The position numbers and the translations under genes were made by a program. Shown piece after piece: positions 18,035-26,734 of a stretch of DNA of 64,000 nt. Positions within the stretch are counted from its first letter, which is position 1. Each line of letters begins with the position of its first letter. Below the pieces are notes generated by a model. That model ran no database searches. It was not told where the DNA came from and worked only from the letters and a program-made list of their open reading frames with translations. The stretch comes from Desulfuromonadales bacterium (GTDB lineage: Bacteria; Desulfobacterota; Desulfuromonadia; Desulfuromonadales; BM103): assembly GCA_027065695.1 (NCBI GenBank), contig JAMONP010000052.1, positions 124,001 through 188,000 on the forward strand, written 5' to 3'.

Positions 18035-18094
18035 GTGTCCTTATTACTCCATTACCAACGAAATCATCATTTTCAGCCTACAATCACCCGGAGA

Positions 18095-18409
18095 TCAAGC
18101 CTGCTCCAGAGAGCAACGCAACGGAAAGCCCTCCTTACTCGCCATAGCGCTAACCTTACGGATCTTGGTCTCAGCAACTTCGTATGGATAGGCACCACAG
18201 ACTCCTGAACCTTTAAAGTGAATATGCAACATGATTCGGTTCGCCTCGGTAGGTGACTTATGAAAAACAGCGATCAGGGCCTCAACAACAAACTCCATAG
18301 TCGTGTAATCATCATTATGCATCAGAACAGTGAACATCGGCGGTAACTTGATCCGGGCACGATGGCTCACTTCAGTATGAAATTGGTTTCCAGCAGTTGG
18401 TCTTGCCAT
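18095..18409 (-). CDS. clpS: ATP-dependent Clp protease adaptor ClpS
   Basis: Small N-recognin delivering proteins with N-terminal Leu, Phe, Tyr or Trp to ClpA. 104 residues from the ATG at 18409, which has TAGG seven bases upstream; an ATG fifteen bases earlier lacks this. The core F-T-V-L-M-H-N-D-D-Y-T-T-M-E-F-V holds the Asn-Asp-Asp pocket that grips the alpha-amino group, and the later M-L-H-I-H-F-K-G-S-G-V-C-G stretch contains the second conserved His. Located 60 bases upstream of clpA. Confidence 0.95.
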   Translation of the reverse strand: MARPTAGNQFHTEVSHRARIKLPPMFTVLMHNDDYTTMEFVVEALIAVFHKSPTEANRIMLHIHFKGSGVCGAYPYEVAETKIRKVSAMASKEGFPLRCSLEQA

Positions 18410-18499
18410 ATTTTTACCTATCAAACATAGAAATTAAAGAATTTCATGCTAGCATATAAGTTGCAAACTGTCATCGCTGTACGCCGTATTATTTAACTA

Positions 18500-18660
18500 G
18501 GAGCTTGTCCGACAATCCATGATCGGCTGCAAACCCAGTTGTTTGACCCATATTTCAGCCCCTTTTTGACCAATAGCTATGGCTATTACTCTTAAACGTG
18601 CTAGAATCTGTTCTCAAACTTCTGGATTTTTGCTTCGATACTCATTGTCGGACAAGCTCC
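18500..18660. mobile_element. 161-bp palindromic MITE-like element, copy B
   Basis: Same 17-bp perfect termini and exactly the same length as copy A (14506-14666), but in the opposite orientation; the two agree at about nine of ten positions. The palindrome extends outward three more bases on each side (CTA/TAG), so any target duplication cannot be told from the repeat. It occupies much of the 365-base gap between clpS and the GGDEF-EAL gene; the remainder holds AT-rich sequence before each gene and nothing else I can name. Confidence 0.85.
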
Positions 18661-18774
18661 TAGAGTGTGAAAAGCACCTAGGATGTAATCATGATTTAAT
18701 ATTCGAGTCTTCATTCCACTATCGGCTCGTTTCTTTTTGCTTGCAGGCAATTTGTTTTAAGTGGTGCCCATTCT

Positions 18775-20739
18775 ATGTCTAAGTCTACACCTGAAAAACA
18801 ACCTTTTTTGCTTTTTTGTGGCTGGTTCTTTGCCGGAGCCCTGCTCGCTCTCATTGTAACCTTCCTGGCACGCAACCTTCAGAACCTGCCTACGGATATC
18901 AATCATCTATGGCTGCCAGTTGTGTCAGGGAGCTTGATTGGCATCCTCTTCGGTTGGTCGAACATTCGCCTGCGTAGCATGAATTATCGTTTAAAGAACA
19001 GTGAAAATCGCTTTTTGGAATTCTTCCAGAATACCCCAGCCATGCTGCATTCAATGAATAGTGAGGGATATCTTCTTTACGTCAGCCAATCATGGCTCGA
19101 TACTCTCGGCTACGATCACGGTGAGGTCATCGGCAAGGATTTTTTCAGCTTTGTTGTTGGCGAGAATATTCCGGAAATCCGGACAAAACACTTTCGACAA
19201 CTAAGAGATTCAGGTGAAATCAAGGACATCAACTATCAATTGTGGCTGGCTGACGGTTCAACAATTGATGTATCCATTTCCGAAGTTGCTCGACGTGATT
19301 CTAACGGGCACCTGACCGATAGTCTGGCCGTTCTCAATGACCTGACCGACCACCGCGCCGCCGAAGAACGCATTGAAAGACTGGCATACTACGATACCCT
19401 GACCGGGTTGCCCAACCGGGCCTTGATGAATGATCGTATTCTGCAAGCAGTGGCCCATGCCAGACGTGACAATCGTCAGTTAGGTGTTTTCTTCTTTGAT
19501 CTCGACCGCTTTAAACTGATCAACGATACTCAGGGACATGCAGTCGGTGACCTGGTCCTACGTTCCGTCGCTCAACGCTTGAAGAAATTCATACGCGAAG
19601 GCGACACTTTTGCCCGCCTGGGCGGCGATGAATTCGTGATTGTGCAGGCTGACCCAAACCATGACCCCAACTTTACCACCATGGGACGACGCATCCTGGA
19701 GGCCTTGGCGCAACCTTTTCAGATTGACAACCGTGAATTATTCACCACAGCCAGTATCGGCGTGGCGGTCTACCCTATAGATGGTGAAGAACCACAAGCG
19801 CTGTTAAAAAGTGCCGATACGGCTATGTATGTTGCCAAAAGTCGTGGCCGCAACAATATCCAGTTCTTTTCAGAAGAGATGAATGCAGCCGCCCAGGCCA
19901 AGACGGACCTTGAGAATCGCTTGCGTCAGGCACTGAGCAGCGGAGAGCTGCAGCAGCATTACCAACCTCAGGTCAACCTGGCGACCGGCCACATCACCGG
20001 CGTCGAGGCACTGCTGCGATGGTACGATAGCGACGGCAACCTGATCTCTCCAGGTCGAATCATCAGTGTTGCCGAAGAAAGCAGTCTGGCATTTCATTTG
20101 GATGAGTGGGTTCTAAAAACGGCCTGTGCCCAGGCCCGGGCCTGGCAAGATGCCGGACTACCACCATTCCGCATGTCTGTAAATCTCTCTGGACATCACA
20201 TCCGCCAAACCAATTTTATTGATCAAATTGAATCGATTCTGAAGGAAACAGGGATCCATCCCAATACTCTGGAGATCGAATTGACTGAAAATTCGATCAT
20301 GGGGCATGTCAATGACAGTATCATTGCTTTGACTGATCTCAAGATTCGTGGAATTAATCTTGCGATAGACGATTTCGGCACAGGTTATTCCTCTCTGTTA
20401 TACCTTAAACATTTTCCAATTCATCGGATCAAGATCGCCCACGAATTCATTCGTGACATCATCCACAACCCTGATTACGCTGCTATTACCGAGGCCATTC
20501 TAAGTATGGCTGCCAGCCTGAACCTCTCTGTTACGGCCGTCGGCGTTGAAGATCCAATGCAGTTGGACTTTTTACGCAAACGTGGTTGTCGGGAAGCGCA
20601 AGGGCTGCTCTTTGGCGCAGCCATGAGTGCTGAAGACATGACACACTTCCTCAACAATTCTGACAATTTACTCTTCGGCATAAAAAAGCAAGGTGATCAA
20701 AGTGAGTTAAATTTTGAAGGATCTCAGGAAATCCATTAG
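18775..20739 (+). CDS. membrane PAS-GGDEF-EAL cyclic-di-GMP protein
   Basis: A 654-residue signalling protein. Two membrane helices (about 8-31 and 42-60) are followed by a PAS domain (about 80-200), a GGDEF domain with an intact G-G-D-E-F at 283-287 and an inhibitory RxxD site (R274-E-G-D277) five residues before it, and an EAL domain with E411-A-L. EAL landmarks present: N-L-S-G-H, E-L-T-E-N, D-D-F-G-T-G-Y-S-S-L and A-Q-G. Two usual residues are changed: K-I-D is K-I-A, and A-E-G-V-E is A-V-G-V-E. The cyclase half looks active; phosphodiesterase activity is uncertain. The ribosome-binding site is weak. Confidence 0.92.
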   Translation: MSKSTPEKQPFLLFCGWFFAGALLALIVTFLARNLQNLPTDINHLWLPVVSGSLIGILFGWSNIRLRSMNYRLKNSENRFLEFFQNTPAMLHSMNSEGYLLYVSQSWLDTLGYDHGEVIGKDFFSFVVGENIPEIRTKHFRQLRDSGEIKDINYQLWLADGSTIDVSISEVARRDSNGHLTDSLAVLNDLTDHRAAEERIERLAYYDTLTGLPNRALMNDRILQAVAHARRDNRQLGVFFFDLDRFKLINDTQGHAVGDLVLRSVAQRLKKFIREGDTFARLGGDEFVIVQADPNHDPNFTTMGRRILEALAQPFQIDNRELFTTASIGVAVYPIDGEEPQALLKSADTAMYVAKSRGRNNIQFFSEEMNAAAQAKTDLENRLRQALSSGELQQHYQPQVNLATGHITGVEALLRWYDSDGNLISPGRIISVAEESSLAFHLDEWVLKTACAQARAWQDAGLPPFRMSVNLSGHHIRQTNFIDQIESILKETGIHPNTLEIELTENSIMGHVNDSIIALTDLKIRGINLAIDDFGTGYSSLLYLKHFPIHRIKIAHEFIRDIIHNPDYAAITEAILSMAASLNLSVTAVGVEDPMQLDFLRKRGCREAQGLLFGAAMSAEDMTHFLNNSDNLLFGIKKQGDQSELNFEGSQEIH

Positions 20740-20814
20740 ACTTCTGGACTCTACAGACCAAAACGAAAACACCTTCCCGGCATAACTTCATTTCCACACC
20801 GTTACACACCAGTT

Positions 20815-20969
20815 CCTTGTACATCTTAAAATGTCGCAAAATTGCGATGGGATTTGGCGTGTCAGCAAGGCGTGATTTCAATTCCATAGCCATAGCTATG
20901 CAACTGAAGTCACAACGCAGCTAGCGCGTCAAATAACCAGCAAGATGCGATGTTTTAGGATTTACATGG
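20815..20969. repeat. 155-bp full-length imperfect palindrome with CATAGCTATG centre
   Basis: The two halves are complementary end to end with mismatches: outer arms TGTA-x-ATC-x-TAAAA with TCGC, inner arms GTGATTTCAATT / AACTGAAGTCAC, centre CCATAGCTATG. The size and centre resemble the 161-bp MITE copies, but the termini differ. It fills half of the 310-base gap between the GGDEF-EAL gene and the next CDS; nothing else is recognisable there. Confidence 0.7.
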
Positions 20970-21049
20970 TACTAGAGTAATGACAGCGCCGACAAAATAT
21001 ACTAGAGTGACGCTCTCTTAAATTTCATCTGTGGAATGGAGCAATCATC

Positions 21050-21523
21050 ATGTGGCGCATTGCAGTTCTAATCATAGTAACACTGACTATCACCCAACCG
21101 GTTCATGCCAAGCAGAAAACACCGAAGAACCATGAAACCTCGCAGGCCGTTGTCGAAAAACAGCTTACTAACGAACGGAAAGCATCTTTTGACCCGGCAG
21201 AACGCAACCTGATTCGCGCGCATCTGCTTGGTCCAAAGATCTCGGTGTCAAAACATAATGATAAAAAGCTCCCCCCTGGACTGCAAAAGAAAGTAGCCCG
21301 CGGAAAACCACTGCCAACCGGATGGCAGAAAAAATTGGTTTTAGGGAAGACTCTCGATTACCACGTCTATCGTCAAGGAAAAAGCCTGCCAGATGCCCTT
21401 CTGCAAAGACTTCCTCCCTCACCAACCGGTACAGATATCTTGCAAGTTGAAGATAAGATCATCCGTCTTAATTCAGCGACTCGCACCATTCTCGACGTGT
21501 TTGACCTGACACCGACACGCTGA
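21050..21523 (+). CDS. exported RcnB/CigR-like protein
   Basis: A 157-residue secreted protein with a signal peptide ending V-H-A (residue 20). The middle carries repeated L-P-x-G-x-Q-K-K-x-x-x-G-K-x-L motifs (L-P-P-G-L-Q-K-K near 76, L-P-T-G-W-Q-K-K near 89), and the C-terminus I-I-R-L-N-S-A-T-R-T-I-L-D-V resembles the RcnB/CigR family of small periplasmic proteins. RcnB takes part in nickel and cobalt homeostasis in E. coli, but most family members are uncharacterised, so no function is assigned. It lies 38 bases before the TM2 gene. Confidence 0.65.
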   Translation: MWRIAVLIIVTLTITQPVHAKQKTPKNHETSQAVVEKQLTNERKASFDPAERNLIRAHLLGPKISVSKHNDKKLPPGLQKKVARGKPLPTGWQKKLVLGKTLDYHVYRQGKSLPDALLQRLPPSPTGTDILQVEDKIIRLNSATRTILDVFDLTPTR

Positions 21524-21561
21524 AACTTGGAACCGACACATCAAAGAAGGAGCACTACCGC

Positions 21562-21948
21562 ATGCCGCAGACGACCCATACCCCCGTGATTGGTTATCTT
21601 CTCTGGGTATTTGGCTTTACAGGTTCACACCGCTTCTATTATGGCCGACCGATCTCCGGGACCATCTATTTTTTCACTCTGGGACTGTTCTTCATTGGCT
21701 GGCTGGTAGACCTTTTTTTGATCCCCGACATGGATCGCAAAGTTGACCTGCGCTTCACCTCAGGCCCAATCGACTACGACACCGCCTGGATTCTGCTTAC
21801 CTTCCTGGGTCTTTTGGGCGTGCACCGCATGTATATGGGCAAGTGGCTGACCGGCATCCTTTACCTTGCAACCGGTGGCTTATTTGGGGTCGGCTATATC
21901 TATGATTACTGGACTCTCAACGACCAACTATCCCAACTCAATAGCTAG
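21562..21948 (+). CDS. TM2-domain membrane protein (duplicated domain)
   Basis: A 128-residue membrane protein with two TM2-type units. Unit one: G-S-H-R-F-Y-Y-G-R-P-I-S-G-T-I-Y-F with a D-L-F-L-I-P end. Unit two: G-V-H-R-M-Y-M-G-K-W-L-T-G-I-L-Y-L ending Y-D-Y-W-T-L-N. The H-R-x-Y-x-G loop between two helices is the domain hallmark. Four membrane segments are expected. GAAGGAG precedes the ATG. Function unknown; TM2 proteins are widespread with no general assignment. Confidence 0.85.
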   Translation: MPQTTHTPVIGYLLWVFGFTGSHRFYYGRPISGTIYFFTLGLFFIGWLVDLFLIPDMDRKVDLRFTSGPIDYDTAWILLTFLGLLGVHRMYMGKWLTGILYLATGGLFGVGYIYDYWTLNDQLSQLNS

Positions 21949-21982
21949 GAGGCTGTCGGCCCGTATAGTCCAACAACCTCCT
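21947..21982 (+). terminator. hairpin overlapping the TM2 gene stop, possible terminator
   Basis: AGGAGGCTGTCGG pairs with CCAACAACCTCCT (11 of 13) around a 10-base loop. No T-run follows, so termination is uncertain. The right arm would also partly mask the AAAGGAG ribosome-binding site of the next gene if the hairpin were extended. Confidence 0.4.
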
Positions 21983-21995
21983 AAAGGAGAAAAAC

Positions 21996-22286
21996 ATGAT
22001 CACCCACATAGTCCTTTTCAAATTCAAACCAGAAACGACGACAGCAGAAATCCAGCAGTTAGCAGAGGGGCTTGGCGGCCTGCCTCAATCAATTGAAGAG
22101 ATTCGCGAGTTTCGTTTCGGTGCGGACGTGCTCCGTTCCGAACGTTCTTATGATCTGGGCCTGGTTTCCAGCTTTGAGGATCTCGATGCACTGCAACGTT
22201 ACCAGATCCATCCTGAACATCAGAAAGTCGTGGCGCATGTCAAAGCCATCACGTCCAGTGTCACCGCTGTTGACTTTGAGGGTTAA
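21996..22286 (+). CDS. Dabb-family stress-responsive A/B barrel protein
   Basis: A 96-residue dimeric alpha-beta barrel protein. I-T-H-I-V-L-F-K-F-K-P at the start, the middle F-G-A-D-V-L-R-S-E-R-S-Y-D-L-G-L-V-S-S-F and Y-Q-I-H-P-E-H-Q-K-V-V with its conserved H-P-x-H are the Dabb (PF07876) signature. AAAGGAG seven bases before the ATG. Substrate and role are not known for most bacterial members. Confidence 0.9.
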   Translation: MITHIVLFKFKPETTTAEIQQLAEGLGGLPQSIEEIREFRFGADVLRSERSYDLGLVSSFEDLDALQRYQIHPEHQKVVAHVKAITSSVTAVDFEG

Positions 22287-22467
22287 AAGGCCTCACTGAG
22301 GTTGCAAATGCGCCATAAGCTGGCAGTACCAGGTGGCTATCACAGCAATTCCAACGTTTTTTGCCGTAGAACCCAAAAAAAACAGCATTTTTTACTTGAA
22401 TGCCGCAATAACCTCTGGCATGATTAGCCCACACCAAGATTAGCAACCGCCAACAATGGAGCTAGCC

Positions 22468-22662
22468 ATGACTCTGCAGATTCGTTTCGAATGCCCGCAA
22501 TGCAATCAGACCCTGTTTCTCGATCTGCAGGATTATGCTCCTGGTCATCGCCAGATCTGCAAGAACTGTCAGACCCCTGGTCGCATGACGAGAGCTGGCC
22601 TGGAGCGCTTTTCAAGTGATTTGCGCCAATATTGCCAGGCCGACTCGGCCCAGGTTGCTTAA
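22468..22662 (+). CDS. small zinc-ribbon protein
   Basis: A 64-residue protein with one zinc ribbon: C-P-Q-C near residue 9 and C-K-N-C near 32. The ATG at 22468 is chosen because GGAG lies seven bases upstream, within the codons of an earlier in-frame ATG at 22456. Charged helical C-terminus. No function can be assigned. A perfect hairpin follows the stop immediately. Confidence 0.6.
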   Translation: MTLQIRFECPQCNQTLFLDLQDYAPGHRQICKNCQTPGRMTRAGLERFSSDLRQYCQADSAQVA

Positions 22663-22663
22663 T

Positions 22664-22698
22664 TTCGTGTTCATCCGGAAACTCCGGATGAACACGAA
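22664..22698. terminator. perfect 16-bp hairpin after the zinc-ribbon gene
   Basis: TTCGTGTTCATCCGGA and its exact complement enclose a 3-base loop (AAC), starting one base after the stop codon. There is no T-run on either strand, so it may be a factor-assisted or pausing terminator, or a small dispersed palindrome. From here to 22865 I see nothing else. Confidence 0.5.
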
Positions 22699-22865
22699 TC
22701 CTGAACTTTCAGACTTCTCCGTACTTCTGACTTCATCATGTCAACCCGACGGCTATGTTTACTCACTGTCTCGTGCTGTGAACTATCCTGTCACACCCCC
22801 CTTGTAGCCTCTCTCCATGCCTGCTATCTTTTCGGTAAGAGCATTATCTTTGCTTGTCACTCACT

Positions 22866-24278
22866 ATGGAGTCTGCCGTGCCTGCCTCGCCTGACCTAAT
22901 CTGGCTTGTTGCCATACCGTTCGTCGGTTTTATTTTGCTGCTATTCCCAGTTATCCTGTTGGTTAAAAATCGCATTGAAATCGCCCGCCTGTCAGGTCGG
23001 CAGGAGCTCGCTAGCGATCTTGCCACCCTGAAGGAACGATTGGCCAGTCGCGAAGAGCAACTGCGGCGGCAATCTGAAGAGTTACAAACCAAAGACAGCA
23101 GGCTGGACAGCTTGATTGAAGATAAAACTGAACTGGAGCGTAATAACGCAAAGTTGGCGACCGAATTAAAGCAAGAAGTTCGCCGCTCCGAAGAAAACCT
23201 GAAGCTTTTAAATGGGGCCAAAAAAGAACTTGAAATCCAGTTTGAAAACCTCGCCAACCAGATCTTCGATGAAAAAACCAAGGCGTTTGCCGATCAGAGC
23301 AAAACCAACCTCGACTCAATTCTGACGCCTTTCAAAGAGAGAATTGCGGCGTTTGAAAAGAAGGTGACCGAAGTCTACGCCACAGAAGGCAAGGAGCGTC
23401 ACTCATTGATCAAAGAAGTACAACGACTTCAGGAATTAAACCAGAAGATCGGCGAGGATGCTGAGAACCTGACAAAAGCTCTCAAAGGCGACACAAAGAT
23501 GCAGGGGATCTGGGGAGAAATCATTCTTGAACGCATTCTCGAAGAATCTGGTCTACGTAAAGGCATCGAGTATGATTCGCAAGGAGGCTTCAGGGATGTA
23601 GAAGGTAAACTACTAAAGCCTGATGTCGTTGTCCATCTGCCGGAAGAGAAAGATATCATTATTGATTCGAAAGTGTCCCTGGTCGCTTATGAAAAATATG
23701 TCCGCGCCGAGAATGATGATGATCGAGAAAAAGCCGTTAAAGAGCATCTGATATCAATCAATGCTCATTTGAAAGGACTGGCATCAAAAAAGTACGACGA
23801 ACTGCCAGGGATCAAAAGCCTCGATTTTGTCCTGATGTTTGTGCCTGTAGAAAGTGCCTTTATGCTGGCGATTGACAAAGACAATGAGATTTTCCGTAAA
23901 GCTTTTGACAAGAGCATTATGATCGTCAGCCCCTCAACCCTGCTGGTGACCTTGCGTACTATCCAGAATATCTGGCGTTACGAATACCAGAACAAAAACG
24001 CCCTGGAAATTGCCGAAAGGGCTGGTAAACTCTACGACAAATTTGTCGGCTTCGTAGCGGACCTGGAGAAAATAGGCGACCAGGTAGACAACACCCGAAA
24101 AGCTTATGACAGCGCGCACAACAAACTGGTCAGCGGCAAAGGGAATCTCATCTCCAGAGCACAGACGCTCATTGATCTCGGCGTTAAAAGCCGTAAGCAT
24201 CTGCCAGCGGCAGTTATACAGGAAGCCGACACAGGAACACCGCTTGTCGAACACAAGAAGGTCAGGTTTGAGGATTAA
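22866..24278 (+). CDS. rmuC: DNA recombination protein RmuC
   Basis: A membrane-anchored coiled-coil protein with a nuclease-like core, known from E. coli to limit recombination at inverted repeats. Residues about 11-34 form a membrane helix, about 45-140 a long coiled coil, and about 190-400 the RmuC core with the signature K-G-D-T-K-M-Q-G-I-W-G-E-I-I-L-E-R-I-L-E, then L-K-P-D-V-V-V and I-I-I-D-S-K-V-S-L, restriction-endonuclease-like metal motifs. The ATG at 22866 is used; a TTG twelve bases earlier is possible and neither has a good ribosome-binding site. Confidence 0.92.
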   Translation: MESAVPASPDLIWLVAIPFVGFILLLFPVILLVKNRIEIARLSGRQELASDLATLKERLASREEQLRRQSEELQTKDSRLDSLIEDKTELERNNAKLATELKQEVRRSEENLKLLNGAKKELEIQFENLANQIFDEKTKAFADQSKTNLDSILTPFKERIAAFEKKVTEVYATEGKERHSLIKEVQRLQELNQKIGEDAENLTKALKGDTKMQGIWGEIILERILEESGLRKGIEYDSQGGFRDVEGKLLKPDVVVHLPEEKDIIIDSKVSLVAYEKYVRAENDDDREKAVKEHLISINAHLKGLASKKYDELPGIKSLDFVLMFVPVESAFMLAIDKDNEIFRKAFDKSIMIVSPSTLLVTLRTIQNIWRYEYQNKNALEIAERAGKLYDKFVGFVADLEKIGDQVDNTRKAYDSAHNKLVSGKGNLISRAQTLIDLGVKSRKHLPAAVIQEADTGTPLVEHKKVRFED

Positions 24279-24284
24279 CCCTGT

Positions 24285-25529
24285 TCAAGCTTGTAAAACA
24301 GCCTGAAAAAAATCCTGATTAAAATGAACTCTTTGCGGAGATGCCTGTAGCAGTCCGTAAAGCCGAGTTGCCCGCAGATCACAATTAAGCATCCGTTCCG
24401 CCAGGCGACTGGATTCAGGGCGATTGCTGTAAAACCGTCGCAAGGTAGCTTTCGCCCTGGCGGGATCGGAGATCATAGGCAAAGTCCTCTTGGTGCGCGC
24501 CCTGGCCAGCATCCCCCGCCCTTTTTCTGTAGCACCCAATAATCGCAAGTATAGCGGACCCTGCTGCAAAAATTTGCGCATCTCATCGTTGTTTATCTGC
24601 AACAACACATAACTCAAAATCCGCTGAATACGCGTCAAGGTCCAATGTCGCGATTTGATTGTATCAGCCAACTCAGCATAACTTGTCGAAGTCATGGCCG
24701 CATTGACCAAGCGTTGCCCCAGACCGTCTTTCACTTGATAAATTCCACGCAGGGTCTCTACCTCCTGAAGCAGGAGGGTCTGTAAAGAGAGGAAGAGGCG
24801 ATCATAATCAAGAGACCGTCCCTCAGCAAGGGCCTCACGCAGGATCTTTTGACAGCCGGCAGGTAAGAGATGGTCGATCTTGCTGCCTTCGGAAAGCCGC
24901 TTGCGGATGCCGGTCGCGCTGGCGATATGGCCGGTGACATCGGTACTGTGGTAGCCGGCACCAAGCCGTGGGATTGTGAAGGCTTTTATCGGGCTGGAAG
25001 TCGTTTGCAGAGCTCGCAAATACTCGATGCCCAGGATATTATTGGGTGACGACATTGTTTCTAACGAAAGATCCGGGTAGAGTTCCGAGAGAACCGCGGC
25101 ACGCGCTTGCGGATAATTGACCCCATGTCGCAAACGTTTGCGCGTTCCTTCCTCAATCACGTCTGCCCTGTCAACCAGGAGCTGCGCAATCTCCTGCAAG
25201 GGAGCCACTTCTCCAGACTCACTACCGAAACAAAGTGTATCGACAACTCCGAGAGCGTTGAGTGTCCGTACCGCACCCATGGCAAAATGAGGTGCGCTGT
25301 TGCAGGCAAAAGGGAACGGCAGCTCCAATATAAGGTCAACACCGGCAGCAAGCGCCATCTCGGTTCGCACCCATTTGTCGACCAACGCCGGTTCGCCACG
25401 CTGCAGGAAATGTCCACTCATGACCGCAATGCTGGCCTCGGCACCAGTACGCCGCAGACTTTCCTGCAAATGATGCAGGTGGCCGTTATGGAACGGATTA
25501 TATTCAGTGATCAGACCAACGGTACGCAC
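24285..25529 (-). CDS. tmcAL: tRNA(Met) cytidine acetate ligase TmcAL
   Basis: Nucleotidyltransferase-fold enzyme that activates acetate with ATP to acetylate C34 of elongator tRNA(Met). The N-terminus G-L-I-T-E-Y-N-P-F-H-N-G-H has the HxGH-type nucleotide motif; M-S-G-H-F-L-Q-R-G-E-P-A, L-P-F-P-F-A-C, C-F-G-S-E-S-G and S-P-N-N-I-L-G-I-E-Y follow. 414 residues, normal length. The start is GTG, with a weak upstream GAG. It ends six bases from the convergent rmuC stop. Confidence 0.93.
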   Translation of the reverse strand: MRTVGLITEYNPFHNGHLHHLQESLRRTGAEASIAVMSGHFLQRGEPALVDKWVRTEMALAAGVDLILELPFPFACNSAPHFAMGAVRTLNALGVVDTLCFGSESGEVAPLQEIAQLLVDRADVIEEGTRKRLRHGVNYPQARAAVLSELYPDLSLETMSSPNNILGIEYLRALQTTSSPIKAFTIPRLGAGYHSTDVTGHIASATGIRKRLSEGSKIDHLLPAGCQKILREALAEGRSLDYDRLFLSLQTLLLQEVETLRGIYQVKDGLGQRLVNAAMTSTSYAELADTIKSRHWTLTRIQRILSYVLLQINNDEMRKFLQQGPLYLRLLGATEKGRGMLARARTKRTLPMISDPARAKATLRRFYSNRPESSRLAERMLNCDLRATRLYGLLQASPQRVHFNQDFFQAVLQA

Positions 25530-25595
25530 AAAATAACTCGACTTTCAATTTAGCAATTTAGCAATTTATTACAACTTACAGCCATCTTTAGCTCT

Positions 25596-26636
25596 TCATT
25601 CAAACGTCCTGTTCTCCTGCTCCATAACCCTGATAAAAGTGGTTCGTTTAGTCAACTCCCTCAAAGCCGAAGCACCGACGTAGGTACAGGTCGAACGGAG
25701 GCCACCAAGAATATCACTGACAGTCTCGGCAAGGGGGCCACGGTAGGGAACTTCAACCGTCTTGCCTTCTGAGGCACGGTAATTGGCCACCATCCCGGCG
25801 TGTTTTTTCATAGCAGTTTCAGAGCTCATACCGTAGTAAAGTTTAAACTGCTGCCCACCGCGTTCTACCAGTTGGCCACCACTCTCGTCGTGACCAGCAA
25901 ACATACCGCCAAGCATAACAAAGTCGGCCCCACCGCCAAAAGCTTTGGCCACATCCCCGGCGCAAACACAACCACCATCGGCAATGATACGACCACCGAG
26001 CCCATGGGCCGAATCGGCACACTCGATCACAGCCGAGAGCTGCGGGTAGCCAACCCCGGTCTTAACCCGGGTGGTGCAGACCGAACCGGGCCCAATACCA
26101 ACCTTGGCTATATCGGCACCCGAGAGAAGCAGCTCTTCTACCATCTCTCCAGTAACCACGTTACCGGCGATGATGGTCTTGTCGGGGAAAGCTTGGCGAA
26201 CCTTGACAACATACTCAACAAACGATTCAGCATAACCATTAGCGACATCAATACAAATGAACAGCAATTCCGGGTGCTGGACGAGAATCTGGGATAACTT
26301 GTTAAAGTCCTCGTCTGCCACGCCGGTACTGACCATAATTCGTTCGAAGATATCATCAGCCTTCTGCCGACCAATGAAGCTTTGCCAGTCATCGAGGCTG
26401 TAGTGCTTGTGGATGGCGCAGAGCATGCGCTGCCCAGCCAGCACTTCGGCAACCTCGAAGGTGCCAATGGTATCCATATTGGCAGCGATGATTGGCACAC
26501 CACTCCATTGCCGCTTGCTGTGAAGGAAAGTAAAGGTCCGATCCAGTTCAACCAGGGACCGGCTTTTCAGGGTCGAGCGTTTGGGACGGATCAGTACATC
26601 CTTGAAGCCCAGCTTTATGTCGGTTTCGACGCGCAT
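25596..26636 (-). CDS. guaC: GMP reductase
   Basis: NADPH-dependent deamination of GMP to IMP in purine salvage. 346 residues. The catalytic loop G-P-G-S-V-C-T-T-R near 180-188 lacks the CBS insertion of IMP dehydrogenase. [10 protein letters not shown] at the N-terminus, [16 protein letters not shown] and C-T-Y-V-G-A near the C-terminus are all typical of the E. coli/eukaryotic GuaC type. The ATG at 26636 has AAAGGA eight bases upstream; a longer reading from 26672 does not. Confidence 0.95.
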   Translation of the reverse strand: MRVETDIKLGFKDVLIRPKRSTLKSRSLVELDRTFTFLHSKRQWSGVPIIAANMDTIGTFEVAEVLAGQRMLCAIHKHYSLDDWQSFIGRQKADDIFERIMVSTGVADEDFNKLSQILVQHPELLFICIDVANGYAESFVEYVVKVRQAFPDKTIIAGNVVTGEMVEELLLSGADIAKVGIGPGSVCTTRVKTGVGYPQLSAVIECADSAHGLGGRIIADGGCVCAGDVAKAFGGGADFVMLGGMFAGHDESGGQLVERGGQQFKLYYGMSSETAMKKHAGMVANYRASEGKTVEVPYRGPLAETVSDILGGLRSTCTYVGASALRELTKRTTFIRVMEQENRTFE

Positions 26637-26734
26637 CGTGATGTCCTTTCTATGCAATGAAGCTGCGAACATACAATTGACAGTATACTCAATTTGGTGA
26701 CTACTGCCACAATGAGTATATTGCCATCAATTCT

